From assembly GCA_025330725.1 (NCBI GenBank), contig JAIWND010000008.1, forward strand, positions 744,001 to 808,000: a DNA stretch of 64,000 nucleotides, given 5' to 3'. This document shows, piece by piece, positions 48,011 through 59,058 of this stretch. A program made the translations under genes and the position numbers. Numbering within the stretch: position 1 is the first letter of the stretch; every line of letters starts with the position of its first letter. Below the pieces are notes generated by a model, which was not told the DNA's origin, did not search any database, and saw only the letters and a program-made list of their open reading frames with translations. The stretch is from Chlamydoabsidia padenii. Taxonomy: Eukaryota; Mucoromycota; Mucoromycetes; Mucorales; Cunninghamellaceae.

Positions 48011-49648
48011 CTAAACAAGGATCCATGCCACCAAAGTAGAAGCCATCAAGGTGACGATACCAACAGAGGCCGAAATACCAGCAGCAGCCGAAGAAGAAGA
48101 AGAAGAAGAAGAGGGGTCAGTAAAAGCATTACCATTGAAGGTCACAGCCAAAGAAGGACGAGGTTTAGTTTCATCCCAAGTACAATCATCATTGGACACA
48201 TAATGAATAGCATCATTGTTAGCAACATTACGGAACCAAGTACGCTTGTAGTTTGAAGTAGGAGCAGAAGGATTGACGACGTTGATCATGTCTTCCAAAA
48301 GAGCATCCGCCATAGCCAAAGGAGTACCGAACCAATCATAACCCCCTGATTTAGTCAACAAACCATCTTCCCGGTAGATCGCCTTTGTAAACTTGTATTG
48401 AGACGAATCCTTGATTTGATAGTTGGTCAAGACATCAGTCATGTTGGTGGCAATGTATGTTTCGTCAATCATGATATCCACATCCTTGATGGCAGTCAGC
48501 AAATCAGCAGCAGAAGTGAAATTGACGGCCGAGCCACTGTACATGGTTGCACCAGCATCCGTGGTCAATTGTGCTCTGTATCCCCCAGTCTTGATTTGCC
48601 ATGAGGCGGTGTTGCCATTGTATTGATCAGGTGCATCGTAAATGGTCCAGGCCACGGTAGGTTTGGTCTTGTAGCCAGAAGCAGCCTTTTGGAGATTGTT
48701 ATAGTTGGTAGTCATTTGTTGAAGGACATTGGTGGCAAGAGATTCCAAGTTGTAGAAGGCCGCATAATATCCGAGCCAAGAGGATCGCTGTGAGTAACAA
48801 CAAGTACAAAAAAAAAAAAAAAAAAAAAAAAAGATGAGTTTATCCATAAAACCCTAACAGCCCCCTCCCTTCCCTTCTATTTTGAATTACTTACACCCAA
48901 GACGCTGTTTTCCAAGGTTTCGGCAGAAGCAACACTAGTGTTAGCCACAGGATCAGAAGCACCAGGACTATAACCAAATTGGACTTGGACTTTGCCTAAT
49001 TGTTGAGTGGCCAAAGTAGTATTGGTGACAGAGATTTCAACAGGAGCATTGGAGCCAGACAGGTACTTTTGGAAACAACCAGAGGTGACCCAATCACCAC
49101 CAGAGACATACTTGGTAGTTTCAGCAACACCCAAGACCTAATAGATGTTATATACATATCAAAAGAGAGATAGAGAGAGTCATATGAGTATCACCAGTAT
49201 CACCTTGATCGAATTACATTAATTTTACCTCAAGGTAAGGAATGACAGTTGTGGATAAGACAGCAGCATTAGTAATAGGTACTTGATAAACTTCTGTGCC
49301 ATTAGGGAAGCCAGAGAGAGAAGGAGCAGGAGTACCACATTGAACCAAGACATACTTTTGGTTGTTGTTGGTTGTGTCTGTAACTATCTTGTAATTGTTA
49401 TGATATTCAATGGTGAAGAGTTGAGCATGGTCACTATCTAGTGTTGTAAATAAACAATAAAAGTATGGTTAATGGCAATTTTTTTTGTTAACATGAGGTT
49501 GTTTTAACTTACTGGTGTCAAACTTTTGAGGGAAGTAATCCGTGTTTTGGTCATAACTGTTAACACAGGCTTGAGCATTTTGGGCTTGTCCAGATACAGT
49601 GGCACCAAGTAACAGAGCACTGGCAAATATTAAGTAGCTACCAACCAT
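48011..49648 (-). CDS. Predicted GPI-anchored periplasmic-binding-like protein
   Basis: Exons 49648-49513, 49437-49229, 49137-48895 and 48787-48011 give 454 residues. A signal peptide (MVGSYLIFASALLLGATVSGQA) opens the chain. The C-terminus has a Ser-rich stretch, small residues and a final hydrophobic segment (GIVTLMASTLVAW), the pattern of a GPI signal. The middle, with SRSSWLGYYAAFYNLE-like text (RSSWLGYYAAFYN), DLLTAIKDVDIMIDETY and DWFGTPLAMADALLEDM, resembles class III solute-binding proteins (siderophore or cobalamin type). Such proteins occur outside bacteria in fungi and oomycetes. Ligand and transport partner are unknown. The fold assignment is by pattern and needs a profile search. 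Confidence 0.65.
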
Positions 49649-49849
49649 TATGATTCCAGATAAAAAAAAAAAGAGAGAGAGAAAGAGAGAGACAAAGGCA
49701 ATTTACAATAAAAAAAAGTTTTCATAACTTTAAAAAAAAAAAAGGACAAATCACCGCCAGTCCATGTATCACAAAGAAGAATATCAAGTCGGAATAGGAA
49801 TTAATTAGATTTTACAATAAAGATGCTATACTGTTACTACTATCTACAA

Positions 49850-52392
49850 CTAATCTTGTAAACTTTGAAGCATAGCATCAAATCGTTTTTCCAGTATATC
49901 AAGGATATCTATAGAGAGAATAAAGAGGTTAGTCAAGGCTTTATCACATAGTTTGTTATTATCCATTATGCTTACCAGGCACGTCCTTCTTTTCAAAGTC
50001 AGGTATGGTCGTACGACTCTTCAAGTAAAACTCCTTGAGACTACTGTTGGTGCTGAATAAAAAAAAAAAAGAAAAAAAGGAAAAAAAAGGGTGGGTTAGT
50101 TTTAAATTAGATCTCCGCCATGTTCAACCAGATTCCTGCATATGTGTTGTGTGTACTTACTATCCAAATTCGTCAGCCAAACGTACGAATATCATATCAG
50201 TTTCCTTTTTCCATCCGTGTCGTTTCATTCTACAATATGAAACCATATAAAAATGGAAAACAAGTGGTTAGATTTCTTGTTGAGTATATTATCATTCTTT
50301 ATCGGCTACTTTTACTTACGAGCGGATGATGGCCAATTTCATTGCCACTGGCATTCCTTTGTGTCTGTTTCTACATCGCCTATCCCATAATAAAATAAAT
50401 TTGGTTAGATATTAGATATGATGTTTTTGAGCTTACCATTGATATTGACATTGGGCTATGCTCCGAGTATTATTAGGGTGTTTTGCGTTGTATGCTTCTG
50501 TAGCAGTCGACCATTTCACAATGCCATCTTGAGTATTTGCGTCCACAGCTTGAGCAAGATCTTGTTTTTCTTCTTCGGTAAACTGTACAACCTTTTTTAC
50601 TATATAAAGCAGTTAGTAATGTAATGTCTATTGAATTATATAAAGTGTATTTTACCTTGTCTATCTTCAGGTCGCATGAGTTGCTTCGCGCGGATAAGGA
50701 GTTCACTTCGAGGTCGATTCATCTTTTTTTCAATGAGTTTGAAGTTTTTCCCGTCAACCTTCATGTACCTATATATAAAAATAACGTTAGTTCATTCAGA
50801 CCAATAATCCACCCGTCCTAGTACTTACTCTACCAGTAGGCGATCCATTTCTTCCGTCCAAGGTTTGTTGGAGTAGGCATAAGTATTGTATTTGTTTCGA
50901 CAAGTTTGCATAATAGCAGACATTGACCGATTAGGGAAGACTTTAGCTATTAAAAGAAAAGAAATGGTTAGTATTTCATTTACAGTCAATCTTTTCACTT
51001 ACCAATCTTGATCCAAAAGGGTTTGTTTAAAATAAAGTCTTCATCTAACATCATTCTGAGATCTTCCAAGGTCTTGCCTTCGCGCTATAAAAGTAATAAA
51101 ACATATCAGTGCATCATCATTTCCCCCCCCCATCATATATAGATATAGATATAATAGCTTACCCTGCAAATCTTCTTGAGTCGTTTTTCCAGTCGTATGG
51201 CTTCTTCCTTTGTAAATCTACCTGTCTTGACATCCCATTTCCCATCCAACATCATTTGTCGAGAAACAGCACCATTCGCCACACAATCATGCCAAGAAGG
51301 AGGTGGTGTCGAATAATCATCATCAGAATCAGTATCCGATTCCGAATCAGATACAAAAAAGTCCCGAGTTACAGTATATTTGTCGGCTTCATCCACAAAT
51401 CGTCGAGCATATTCCACCTTGGCTTCCTGTGTCTTGTCCCGATACATCATGTGGTGTTGGAGTCGATTATTGGAAAATTCACCAAGTTGGTTGGATCTTG
51501 TAATTTGTTTCCGCTTTAAAAACACAGGATCAGATGTGATACTGATGTGCTTACTATTGTTGCTGGAACCATCGATCAAGGCAGAAGCTACCTCTGTTGG
51601 ATTGGTTGTATGTCTTGGTTGGCGGTCATCATCGTCCGAAGTATCACTGTTACTATCACTGACGTTTGTTGGTGTACGAATCGCTTTCTTTATTGCTGGT
51701 GCCCTGGTGGTGTCGTTATCCGTGCTATCACTATCACTGTTACTGATATACTTTTTCGCTGAAGAAGAGGCCAAAGTTGGTTTGATAGGTCGTCGTGTGG
51801 TAGTGTCATTATCCGTACTGTCACTGTCACTGGCGCTACTGTATGTTGTTGCCTTTTTCACTACTGCTACTGGTGCTTTTTTCTTTACTGGCACCACTTT
51901 ACTGCTGATCGGCTTCGCCGTTGGTCTACTGGTATCATTATCCGTGTCATCACTGTCGCTGTCGCTAATGTAGGTCTTTGTTCTTGGTTGGAGTTTCTTT
52001 TTAGATTCAGTCGATTCAGAATCAATGACTGACGAAGAAGATCTTTTAGTGGGAATTGTTGGTGGCGCTGCTTGTTGCTGTTGTTGCTGAGGATTAGTTG
52101 TATTAAGATTGGTTATTGTTGATGGTGATTTGATTTCCTTTCACAAATATAAAGCAAATGAATAATGTGAGTAAAACCAGACCATTTTATATATGTAATC
52201 TGTTGGATACTTACCTTGTGTGAGTGTTTTCTTGATTCTTTCTTGTGTTTCTTGACTTTGCCACTTTTTGCCTTTTTGTGGATGTGCTGAAATATAAAAA
52301 GCAAAAAACAAAAGATAAATTAGTCTTTCACAAGTATAAATAGTCAAATCATTTCCTCTTTTTACCTTTTCTTTTTTATTACTCTTGCCCAT
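49850..52392 (-). CDS. Reb1/TTF1-like Myb-domain protein
   Basis: A multi-exon gene of about 600 residues, starting MGKSNKKEK at 52392 and ending KRFDAMLQSLQD. The N-terminal half is disordered, with Lys-rich stretches and four Ser-Asp repeats (SDSDSTDNDT type). The C-terminal half is a string of Myb-like repeats: GRFTKEEAIRLEKRLKKICR, KPFWIKIAKVFPNRS, KPWTEEMDRLLVEYMK and QFTEEEKQDLAQAVDA with WSTATEAYN and QCQYQW. This organisation is that of Reb1/TTF-1/Eta2 proteins, which bind rDNA terminators and promoter sites, stop RNA polymerase I and exclude nucleosomes. Two copies of the dispersed element lie 58 and 82 bp upstream. Confidence 0.75.
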
Positions 52393-53448
52393 GATCAACT
52401 ATGGATTTTGAAAGAGAAAGAAAAAAGAAAAACTTTGTTTGTTTGAAAATGTTCAAATCCCGATCACTATTCAGGTTCAAATCCCGCCTCGCTTGATCTG
52501 CTTTCCAGTTACCCTCCTTCCTGAGAGAAAGTTTAGGTTATGGCTTTTCATTTAGATACAGGACTAGTAGTAATATTTGGGTATAGTGGTTTTACTAGCC
52601 AAAGAAGATGTTTCCAAATAATGAAAGAGTAATCTTATCAAGACGAGGATCCCGACCTGCTGGATCACTTTTTTCATGCACTTGCATTGCGCCATGTATA
52701 TGATCTTGAACCATGTACGTATACAATATTTAGATCCCTAAACATGCACATTCACTAGTGAAATAATATAGCAGAGTAACTATCAAAATATAGCGGCTGT
52801 TTTTTTGGGGGGGGAGGGAACGAACCTTTGACCTAGTTTCTATTAAAACCCCGCCTGCATTAATTCATTCGATGATAACAGGGTAATATTTCCCGATAAC
52901 CTAGTACAATTACTGTTCAGTCATATATTAGGTTGTTATATAAAGATTACTCTACACTGATATATAAAACTCAGTTTGATATGATCGTTTCTATTTGAGA
53001 GAAAAGACGAAATAGATAGACACCAGCCACCACCACAAAGAGAATCGATAGATATACACATCATCTGATCTTCTTAATTTGAGTGATGCTCTGTCAATAA
53101 ATGATCTTGATGACCGAGGATCTGTAAAGAAGAAGAAAAGAAGATAAGCTCCGTGTAACAAGGAAAATTTGTGTGAGAAGAACCCAATTCTTCAACTTTA
53201 TACGAATTATGTAATCATGCATTAAATCGACCTTGACTAAGGCTATACGATAGGCAAAGTAAACAACATCACTGGCATCTAGTATTATGAGGTCCATGAT
53301 TCATACTACAACCACCCCGATTATGCAGCCCCACATACCATATTTCAAATCCCGGTTCACCTAAGATGGAATTAATAAAGTCAAACGAAAGTATTTTATT
53401 ACACAAAAGCAACATGGTTTTTTTAAGACTAATTCTACAAGACTATGA
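52393..53448. other. 1-kb spacer
   Basis: The left end is the promoter of the Reb1-like gene, with two elements. Further variants lie at 52843-52857 (attaaaaccccgcct) and 53343-53355 (tttcaaatcccgg). No gene recognised between them. Confidence 0.5.
52450..52488 (+). promoter_or_regulatory. Tandem pair of dispersed elements
   Basis: gttcaaatcccga (about 52451-52463) and ggttcaaatcccgcc (about 52474-52488) lie in the same orientation, 24 bp apart, 58 and 82 bp upstream of the Reb1-like ATG. Confidence 0.55.
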
Positions 53449-54817
53449 CTACCAACCACGGACAGGCACCCAAACATCAACGATTCGATCACCACCATTT
53501 TCCACCACCAAGTAAAATTCAAAGCAAGCCGCCGTCAGACAACAATGATTAGGACGCACTTGAAAGACTTGACCGACCGGAGCATCATCAAATTCTTCCA
53601 GGGGAACTTCAGTCACCACGCCATGTTCTTGTGAGATTTTGTCGAGTTTCCAATGTTCATGACCAATGATATCACCAAACCCGCCCTGAGGAGCAGGATC
53701 CTTGGACAAGGCCAAAGCACCAGCGTCGAGGAGAATCGAGCCACGTTCAGGGTAACGTGAGGCAACACGGCATAAGACAGTGATGGCGACATCGGATGGT
53801 ATGGCGAGACTGGTGGCGATTTGCTGTCGATCCATAAATGCAAATGCCCCCGCGTGAAGTTCAGTGATGCCCTGGAGTACAGAAGGATCAGCAAGACCCG
53901 CAGCCATGACAGTAGGTGTGGCGCCAATCGAGCATTCATGGATATTGACCCCGTGTTGATACAAGTAATCGCGGTACTGGATAGCAGCATCTCGTTCGGC
54001 TTGAAGAAAGGACACGGCTGTTTCATGGTCACGACAGGCATACGATTGTCCAGCATGTGTATATAGTCCCATCACGTTGATATAAGTCGAATTCACCAAT
54101 CGACGAGCAAGGTTTAACGAGTCTTCATTGTTGATGGCTGCACCTGCACGGCTAAAGACGAATAAATTTAGTAAATCATCACCCGCCTTCTTTTGTTTGC
54201 TTATACTGACCCATTTCCACATTCAACTTTAAAAAAGACGTTGACACGACGACCAGAGTCTTTGCCATAATTTTCATTATAGTAAGTATCCAATGCATCC
54301 AGAGTTTGATCATGATCTAGAGTATAAAGGTGGATGAGTCAGGTTATTTACAATATTGGCCTTTTATCGTTTTCTTACCTATAAAGATCGAGAAGGTTTC
54401 CACTTGATCAGCCAAAGTAAACATATCATCAAACTTGTCAGGACTGATAGGTAAACCCAATAAGACATCTTTGAGTTGACCATTCGCCACCAAAGGGGAT
54501 TGCACCATATAGTAAGCTTCGGCTAAGGTGGACACAACAATGGCATCAGTCCCAGCAGCTTGTAATTCGATCGCAGTTGCTTCAATTGTCTTATGAGTCT
54601 TCACATGGACACGAATCTTGACTTGTTGACGCTTAGCGATTGCACCGAGTTTTTCACAATTCGTTTTCACCACCGAACGATCCACTATGAGACGAGGGGT
54701 ACGGACTTGATTCAGAGATTTGCCTACATACTGTTGTACCAGCGCTTGTTTGTCTGGTACAGAAAAGTGATAAGGTAAGAGAGGTGTTGTTGTTTGAGGA
54801 ATGATGGGGAATGACAT
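53449..54817 (-). CDS. DSD1: D-serine dehydratase (fold-type III PLP, zinc-dependent)
   Basis: Exons 54817-54379, 54316-54211 and 54151-53449 give 415 residues. The alanine-racemase-like barrel carries the PLP lysine in VHVKTHKT (about Lys73). The C-terminal zinc site is visible as NHCCLTAACFEFY, with His and Cys spaced as in eukaryotic D-serine dehydratases. The enzyme turns D-serine into pyruvate and ammonia through 2-aminoacrylate; D-threonine is often also used. Exon 2 ends at an unusual donor, GTCAGT. The gene shares a 177-bp head-to-head promoter with RidA, which destroys the same intermediate. Confidence 0.9.
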
Positions 54818-54893
54818 TATGTTGTGTGAAAAGATTTAAAGAAGGAAAGAAAGAAAGAAAAAAGAGTTCGCTCTTTTCCCACTATTAGGGTTG

Positions 54894-54910
54894 GGGCGGT
54901 ATTTGAAAAT
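54894..54910 (+). promoter_or_regulatory. Single shared element in the DSD1/RidA promoter
   Basis: ggggcggtatttgaaaa lies 77 bp from the DSD1 ATG and 85 bp from the RidA ATG, so one copy sits almost in the middle of the divergent promoter. Confidence 0.55.
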
Positions 54911-54994
54911 AATTTGGGGGAGAGGCAGCCGAGCATAATTATTTAAACCAGCTAGTTTCTGTTTCCCTAGTTTCTTCTTTCTGAACTTTATACA

Positions 54995-55449
54995 ATGTCT
55001 ACTCATACTATTAAAGAGCCTGTTACTTCATCCAAAGCTGCTCCAGTCACTGCTCCATTAAGCCAAGCCATCAAATCCAATGGTCTCCTCTTTTTATCAG
55101 GCACCTGTCCAGTGGATCCTCAGGGCAATCTCGTGGGAATCACAGAAAAAGATGTTGTCAAGCAAACCCATCAAGTACTACAAAACATCACTGGATTGCT
55201 CGAAGATTGTGGCTCCTCTATGGCTAAAGTGCTCAAGGTCAATGTGTTTATCAAGGACATGAATGATTTCAAGGCTATCAATGAAGTCTATGCCGTAAGT
55301 CATTCGGATCGGGATTTTAACTGCATGATCACTCACGCTTTTTATCATAGACTTACTTTCCCGACCCCAAGCCAACTCGTACTTGCGTCCAGGTGGCTCG
55401 ACTACCTTTGGATTGTTTAGTAGAAATAGAATGTATTGCTGCTCAGTAG
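54995..55449 (+). CDS. RidA/YjgF/Mmf1 enamine deaminase
   Basis: Exons 54995-55294 and 55351-55449 give 132 residues, the normal family length. Family signatures are LSGTCPVDPQGN, VKVNVFIKDMNDF-like (LKVNVFIKDMNDFKAINEVYA), the catalytic arginine in PTRTCVQVARLP (Arg110) and the ending EIECIAAQ. RidA hydrolyses reactive 2-aminoacrylate and related imines made by PLP-dependent dehydratases, which protects other PLP enzymes. Human and yeast homologues occur in cytosol and mitochondria. No clear mitochondrial leader is seen; the N-terminus, MSTHTIKEPV, suggests cytosol. It lies head to head with D-serine dehydratase. Confidence 0.94.
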
Positions 55450-55501
55450 CTTAGTATTGATAATGATTGTAATAAAGGGAATGATCATCGTCATTTGAAA
55501 A

Positions 55502-55516
55502 GGCGGGTTTCGAATT
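55502..55516 (+). promoter_or_regulatory. Dispersed element upstream of the first Pab2-like gene
   Basis: ggcgggtttcgaatt lies 126 bp upstream of the ATG, followed by a 26-nt A run (55535-55560). Confidence 0.45.
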
Positions 55517-55641
55517 CTCGAAGAGTATCTTTTGAAAAAAAAAAAAAAAAAAAAAAAAAATCTCTCCCCGACTCTCCTCTCTTTTACTTTTATTCTGCCA
55601 TTAATCCAACTGTTTAGTTATTTTTATATACTTAACTTAAT

Positions 55642-55814
55642 ATGGATAACGGCTCATATACACAAGGACAATATGTGGCTTCATCCGGTGCTAACATTCA
55701 AGAGGTAAAAGAACAAGACGCTGCGGGACCTGATCCTTTATAACAAGCTGGGTGGTGGGGGACCCAATATGACCTTTATACTATAATGAACAATAATCTT
55801 TATTTATATATATT

Positions 55815-55852
<38 letters not shown>

Positions 55853-56690
55853 ATGTACATATGGGATACACTCAAGAAGGTCGACCCATATATTACAACC
55901 AACCTCAAGGAAATCCATACTATCAAAATGCACCTCCTCAACATTACTCGGCTGAAGAACAAGGTATGTATATAACAGACAGTATGGGAAAAAAACAAAA
56001 AAACAAAAAAAACTCATTTACTCTACTCTTATTAGCACATCAATCTTTGTCTGATATCCGGTCTATTTATGTAGGTCAGGTTGATTATGGCACCACTCCC
56101 GAAGAACTACAAGCTTTCTTTGAACAATGTGGTCCTATAAACCGCGTCACCATTCTTCGTGACAAGTATACCGGGCATCCTAAAGGGTAAGGGGTGTCAA
56201 ATAATAATCATATTTGTATAGGAATTGATACTAAAAAGCCTCTTTTTCCCATGATCGATCATGTCAATATAGATATGGTTTTATCGAATTCTCAGACGAA
56301 TCCTCCGTTGCCCATGCATTATCTTTGGATCAGGCCGAATTCCGTGGTCGTCAATTAAAGGTAATAAATACCTCTCTCATACATCCAATCTTGTCATTAA
56401 TTGTTGATGTTTATTATTGTTTAATTAATTAATAGGTGACAGCAAAACGAGCCAATGTACCTGGTCTTATGCCTCGTGGGGGTCGAGGAAGAGGAAGAGG
56501 GGGTCATCGAGGTGGCGGTCGGGGTTATGCACCACCTATTCCGGTCTATGGCAACCCCACCTTTGGTTACAATGAAAGGTAAATCAAGAAGAAAAAAATA
56601 CTGGTGCCATTCTATTACAGAAAATATATTCATTCTTCACCCTTTCTTTGTATTCCTTCCCCCACTTTACCCCTTAGTTATCAATATTAG
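55642..56690 (+). CDS. Pab2/PABPN1-like RNA-binding protein, divergent copy
   Basis: Exons 55642-55704, 55852-55963, 56036-56186, 56273-56360, 56436-56578 and 56678-56690 (13 nt) give 189 residues. One RRM (about 67-140) reads [50 protein letters not shown] and [17 protein letters not shown], then an RG-rich tail. This is the PABPN1/Pab2 RRM, which binds nuclear poly(A). Unlike the adjacent paralogue, it lacks the acidic coiled coil and has a Tyr/Gln/Pro-rich N-terminus ([19 protein letters not shown]). Intron positions within the RRM match those of the neighbour, so the two arose by tandem duplication. The 3' end relies on a 13-nt exon. Confidence 0.85.
55807..55850 (+). repeat. (TA)n microsatellite in an intron
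   Basis: About 16 TA units directly before the acceptor of exon 2 of the first Pab2-like gene; the polypyrimidine tract is replaced by TA repeats. Confidence 0.9.
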
Positions 56691-56742
56691 GCTCTAGGTT
56701 TTTGTAGTTGATCCAATAAAAACTTTTTAGCGGTCTTTATTA

Positions 56743-56757
56743 TTTTAAACCCCGCTT
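56743..56757 (+). promoter_or_regulatory. Dispersed element variant upstream of Pab2
   Basis: ttttaaaccccgctt lies 89 bp upstream of the ATG at 56846. Confidence 0.4.
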
Positions 56758-56845
56758 TTAAATTTGTTTACGCACAACGACTTTTTTTTATTTTTATTTG
56801 CTGCTTCTTTCTTTTACCTATTATTTATCATACACAAATTATATC

Positions 56846-57374
56846 ATGAGCGACTCTGAAAAGGCCCCCGAAACTTATGGTGTGATTGAAAAGAAACCTG
56901 TGGTGAACGATGGTCCTGCTCCTACAACAACAACCACAACGGATGCGGATGGTCAAGTGGATAAAGTATGAACAACATTAGTTACAAGAATGATAATAAA
57001 CCATACTAACTACTACATTACTTTATCTTGTTGAATAGGAACTCGAAGACATGAAGGCTCGTGTTCAAGAAATGGAATCCGAAGCTGCAAAACTACGTGA
57101 CATGCAAGCTGAAGTAGAAAAGTCCATGTATCCTGTAGAAGAAGGTAAGGAAGAATATAACAACGATCTGACAAGTATTCGTCGGCTAATTTAATAATTA
57201 TTGACACTACATAGATAAAGAAGCTGTTGATTCTCGATCTGTCTATGTCGGTCAAGTGGATTATGGTGCCTCTCCTGAAGAATTACAAGCTCACTTCCAA
57301 TCGTGTGGAACTATCAACCGTGTCACGATTCTTTGTGATAAGTTTACTGGTCATCCTAAAGGGTAAGTCCATCC

Positions 57375-57412
<38 letters not shown>

Positions 57413-57884
57413 AGAAAGGTTAACATTGGGTACTAATGATCTTTGATGTTGTTTTAGGTATGCTTACGTGGAATTCGCAGAACCTTCCTTTGTAAGCAAC
57501 GCTGTTGCTTTGAACGAAAGTCTCTTCCGTGGACGTTTGTTAAAGGTAAGGAAAAGGACTGCGCGTAGATTTAATATATATCTATGCTTTACTAAACACC
57601 ATGGCTTTATTATTGATTTAGGTGACTCCTAAACGAACCAATGTACCAGGATTTGCTTCAAGAGGTGGTCGTGGTGGTCGTGGTGGTCGTGGTGGATTCC
57701 GTGGTGGATATGCTCCTCCTCCTTACTATGGTCACTCTGCTGGTTATGGTTATCGTGGACGGTAAGTAGGATATTGTGATTTGAAACCAATAAAAGAAAA
57801 CGGCTGACCTGGTTTGTTTTTGTTTTTTTATTATTATTAACCTATAGGGGTCGAGGACGCGGTATGCATTATGCTCCCTATTAG
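56846..57884 (+). CDS. PAB2: Nuclear poly(A)-binding protein Pab2/PABPN1
   Basis: Exons 56846-56965, 57039-57144, 57215-57362, 57458-57545, 57622-57761 and 57848-57884 give 212 residues. The order is canonical. A short acidic/Thr-rich N-terminus comes first, then a coiled coil ([19 protein letters not shown], residues about 41-68). The RRM follows ([63 protein letters not shown]), then an RGG-rich tail ending in MHYAPY. PABPN1/Pab2 binds poly(A) tails in the nucleus, stimulates polyadenylation and links to exosome decay. Arginine methylation of the tail is expected from the family. It is the conserved copy of the tandem pair. Confidence 0.92.
57370..57413 (+). repeat. (CAA)n microsatellite in an intron
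   Basis: About 14 CAA units within intron 3 of the Pab2 gene. Confidence 0.9.
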
Positions 57885-57954
57885 ACCTGGATCACTTACA
57901 CCACCCACATTTACACTCACACACATACAAGGATGAAGGGAAAAGTTTGACAGG

Positions 57955-57956
<2 letters not shown>

Positions 57957-57985
<29 letters not shown>
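57957..57985 (+). repeat. (CT)n tract
   Basis: About 14 CT units in the 3' flank of the Pab2 gene. Confidence 0.85.
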
Positions 57986-57995
<10 letters not shown>

Positions 57996-58131
57996 CTATC
58001 TCCCCTTTTTATTATTGTTATATGTTATTTAGTTTTATGTGTCGGTTGTTTATTGTAAATAAAGAAAATTGACCTACTTTCTCTTCTTTTGGATCTGTTA
58101 TTGATATTTGATGGTTGCAATGTGTGGGTTT

Positions 58132-58146
58132 GTCGGGGTTTACAAT
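58132..58146 (+). promoter_or_regulatory. Dispersed element variant upstream of the RRM-like gene
   Basis: gtcggggtttacaat lies 92 bp upstream of the ATG, followed by a poly(T) tract at 58187-58207. Confidence 0.35.
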
Positions 58147-58237
58147 TTGGATGGTGGGTGGGGGGTTATAAATGGGTTGGCCACCTTTTTTTTTTTTTTT
58201 TTTTTTTGTCGTTCTTCCCCTTCTGCATTTTAATAAC

Positions 58238-59058
58238 ATGAACCGATCTACAACTCCCAAGCAAAAAATGTCCAACGATAAAACTTTACCACTTGAAAAC
58301 AGTAGAAATGAACAGTCTATACCATCAGAACAAGCAACTCTTTCCAAGGTAAACAACCACGAACAGTAAAATATAAACACTTTGACTGACTCCCTTATTA
58401 ATGACAATAGGTACATACTACAGATACCGAAGAAGATCAACTGTTGAAAAGTATGCAAGCACTCTCAACAAAAGACAAACCTGACGATAGTAAGTATCCA
58501 GTATTACAACATTTTATCTACACCCCTCACTCACTCTGCTCACTTTATAATAGCCATGACAGACGACGATTATATCCTGCAATGCACATCAAAGCCACTG
58601 ACAATGGAGCAAGTCCAGACAACGTTTGGTAAATATGAATCCATGCGTGGTGGTTGTCGATTCCAAACCATTGACGATAAAACTATCCTTGTCATATTTG
58701 GACATCCCTCCACAGGTAACCCATCATTCACCTCTTCCTCCTCCCCCTGTAATTAACTAACTCTCTTTCTTTCTCTCTCTCTTTCTTCTTGTTTATAGCA
58801 AAAAGGGCATGGGTGGAAAACAAGAACAGCTCGACGGTCATTGTTAGAAATTACCAGGGACCGATGGACATCATCGAAGGTAAAGCAAATCCAAGCGAAT
58901 ATCATGGATAATGTGATTATTGAACTTCTCCTTTTATCTGTGTAGATATTCCCATTGTACGAAAAAGCGCCCTGAATCAACGAGCAAGACCATCTAATAT
59001 GGTAGCAAGAAGATTGATACATGGTTCTTTGGGGTTGAAGGCTCCTTCTAAAAAATAG
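58238..59058 (+). CDS. Small RRM-like protein, possibly R3HCC1-like
   Basis: About five exons and 180 residues, from MNRSTTPKQKM to HGSLGLKAPSKK. Residues about 65-120 read as a compact alpha-beta domain (DDDYILQCTSKPLTMEQVQTTF, RFQTIDDKTILVIFGHPSTAKRAW), like the divergent RRM at the C-terminus of R3HCC1/R3HCC1L proteins. The R3H part itself is absent. The C-terminal tail is basic. Role unknown; RNA binding is only inferred. The start at 58238 was preferred over the upstream in-frame ATG at 58172, because the intervening codons are encoded by a poly(T) promoter tract. Confidence 0.65.

Noticed and set aside
51380..51973. 197-codon plus-strand frame rich in Leu/Ser
   Set aside because: Antisense of the Ser-Asp repeats of the Reb1-like gene.
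52440..52500. tRNA around GGTTCAAATCCCGCC
   Set aside because: A B-box-like string only; flanks give no cloverleaf.
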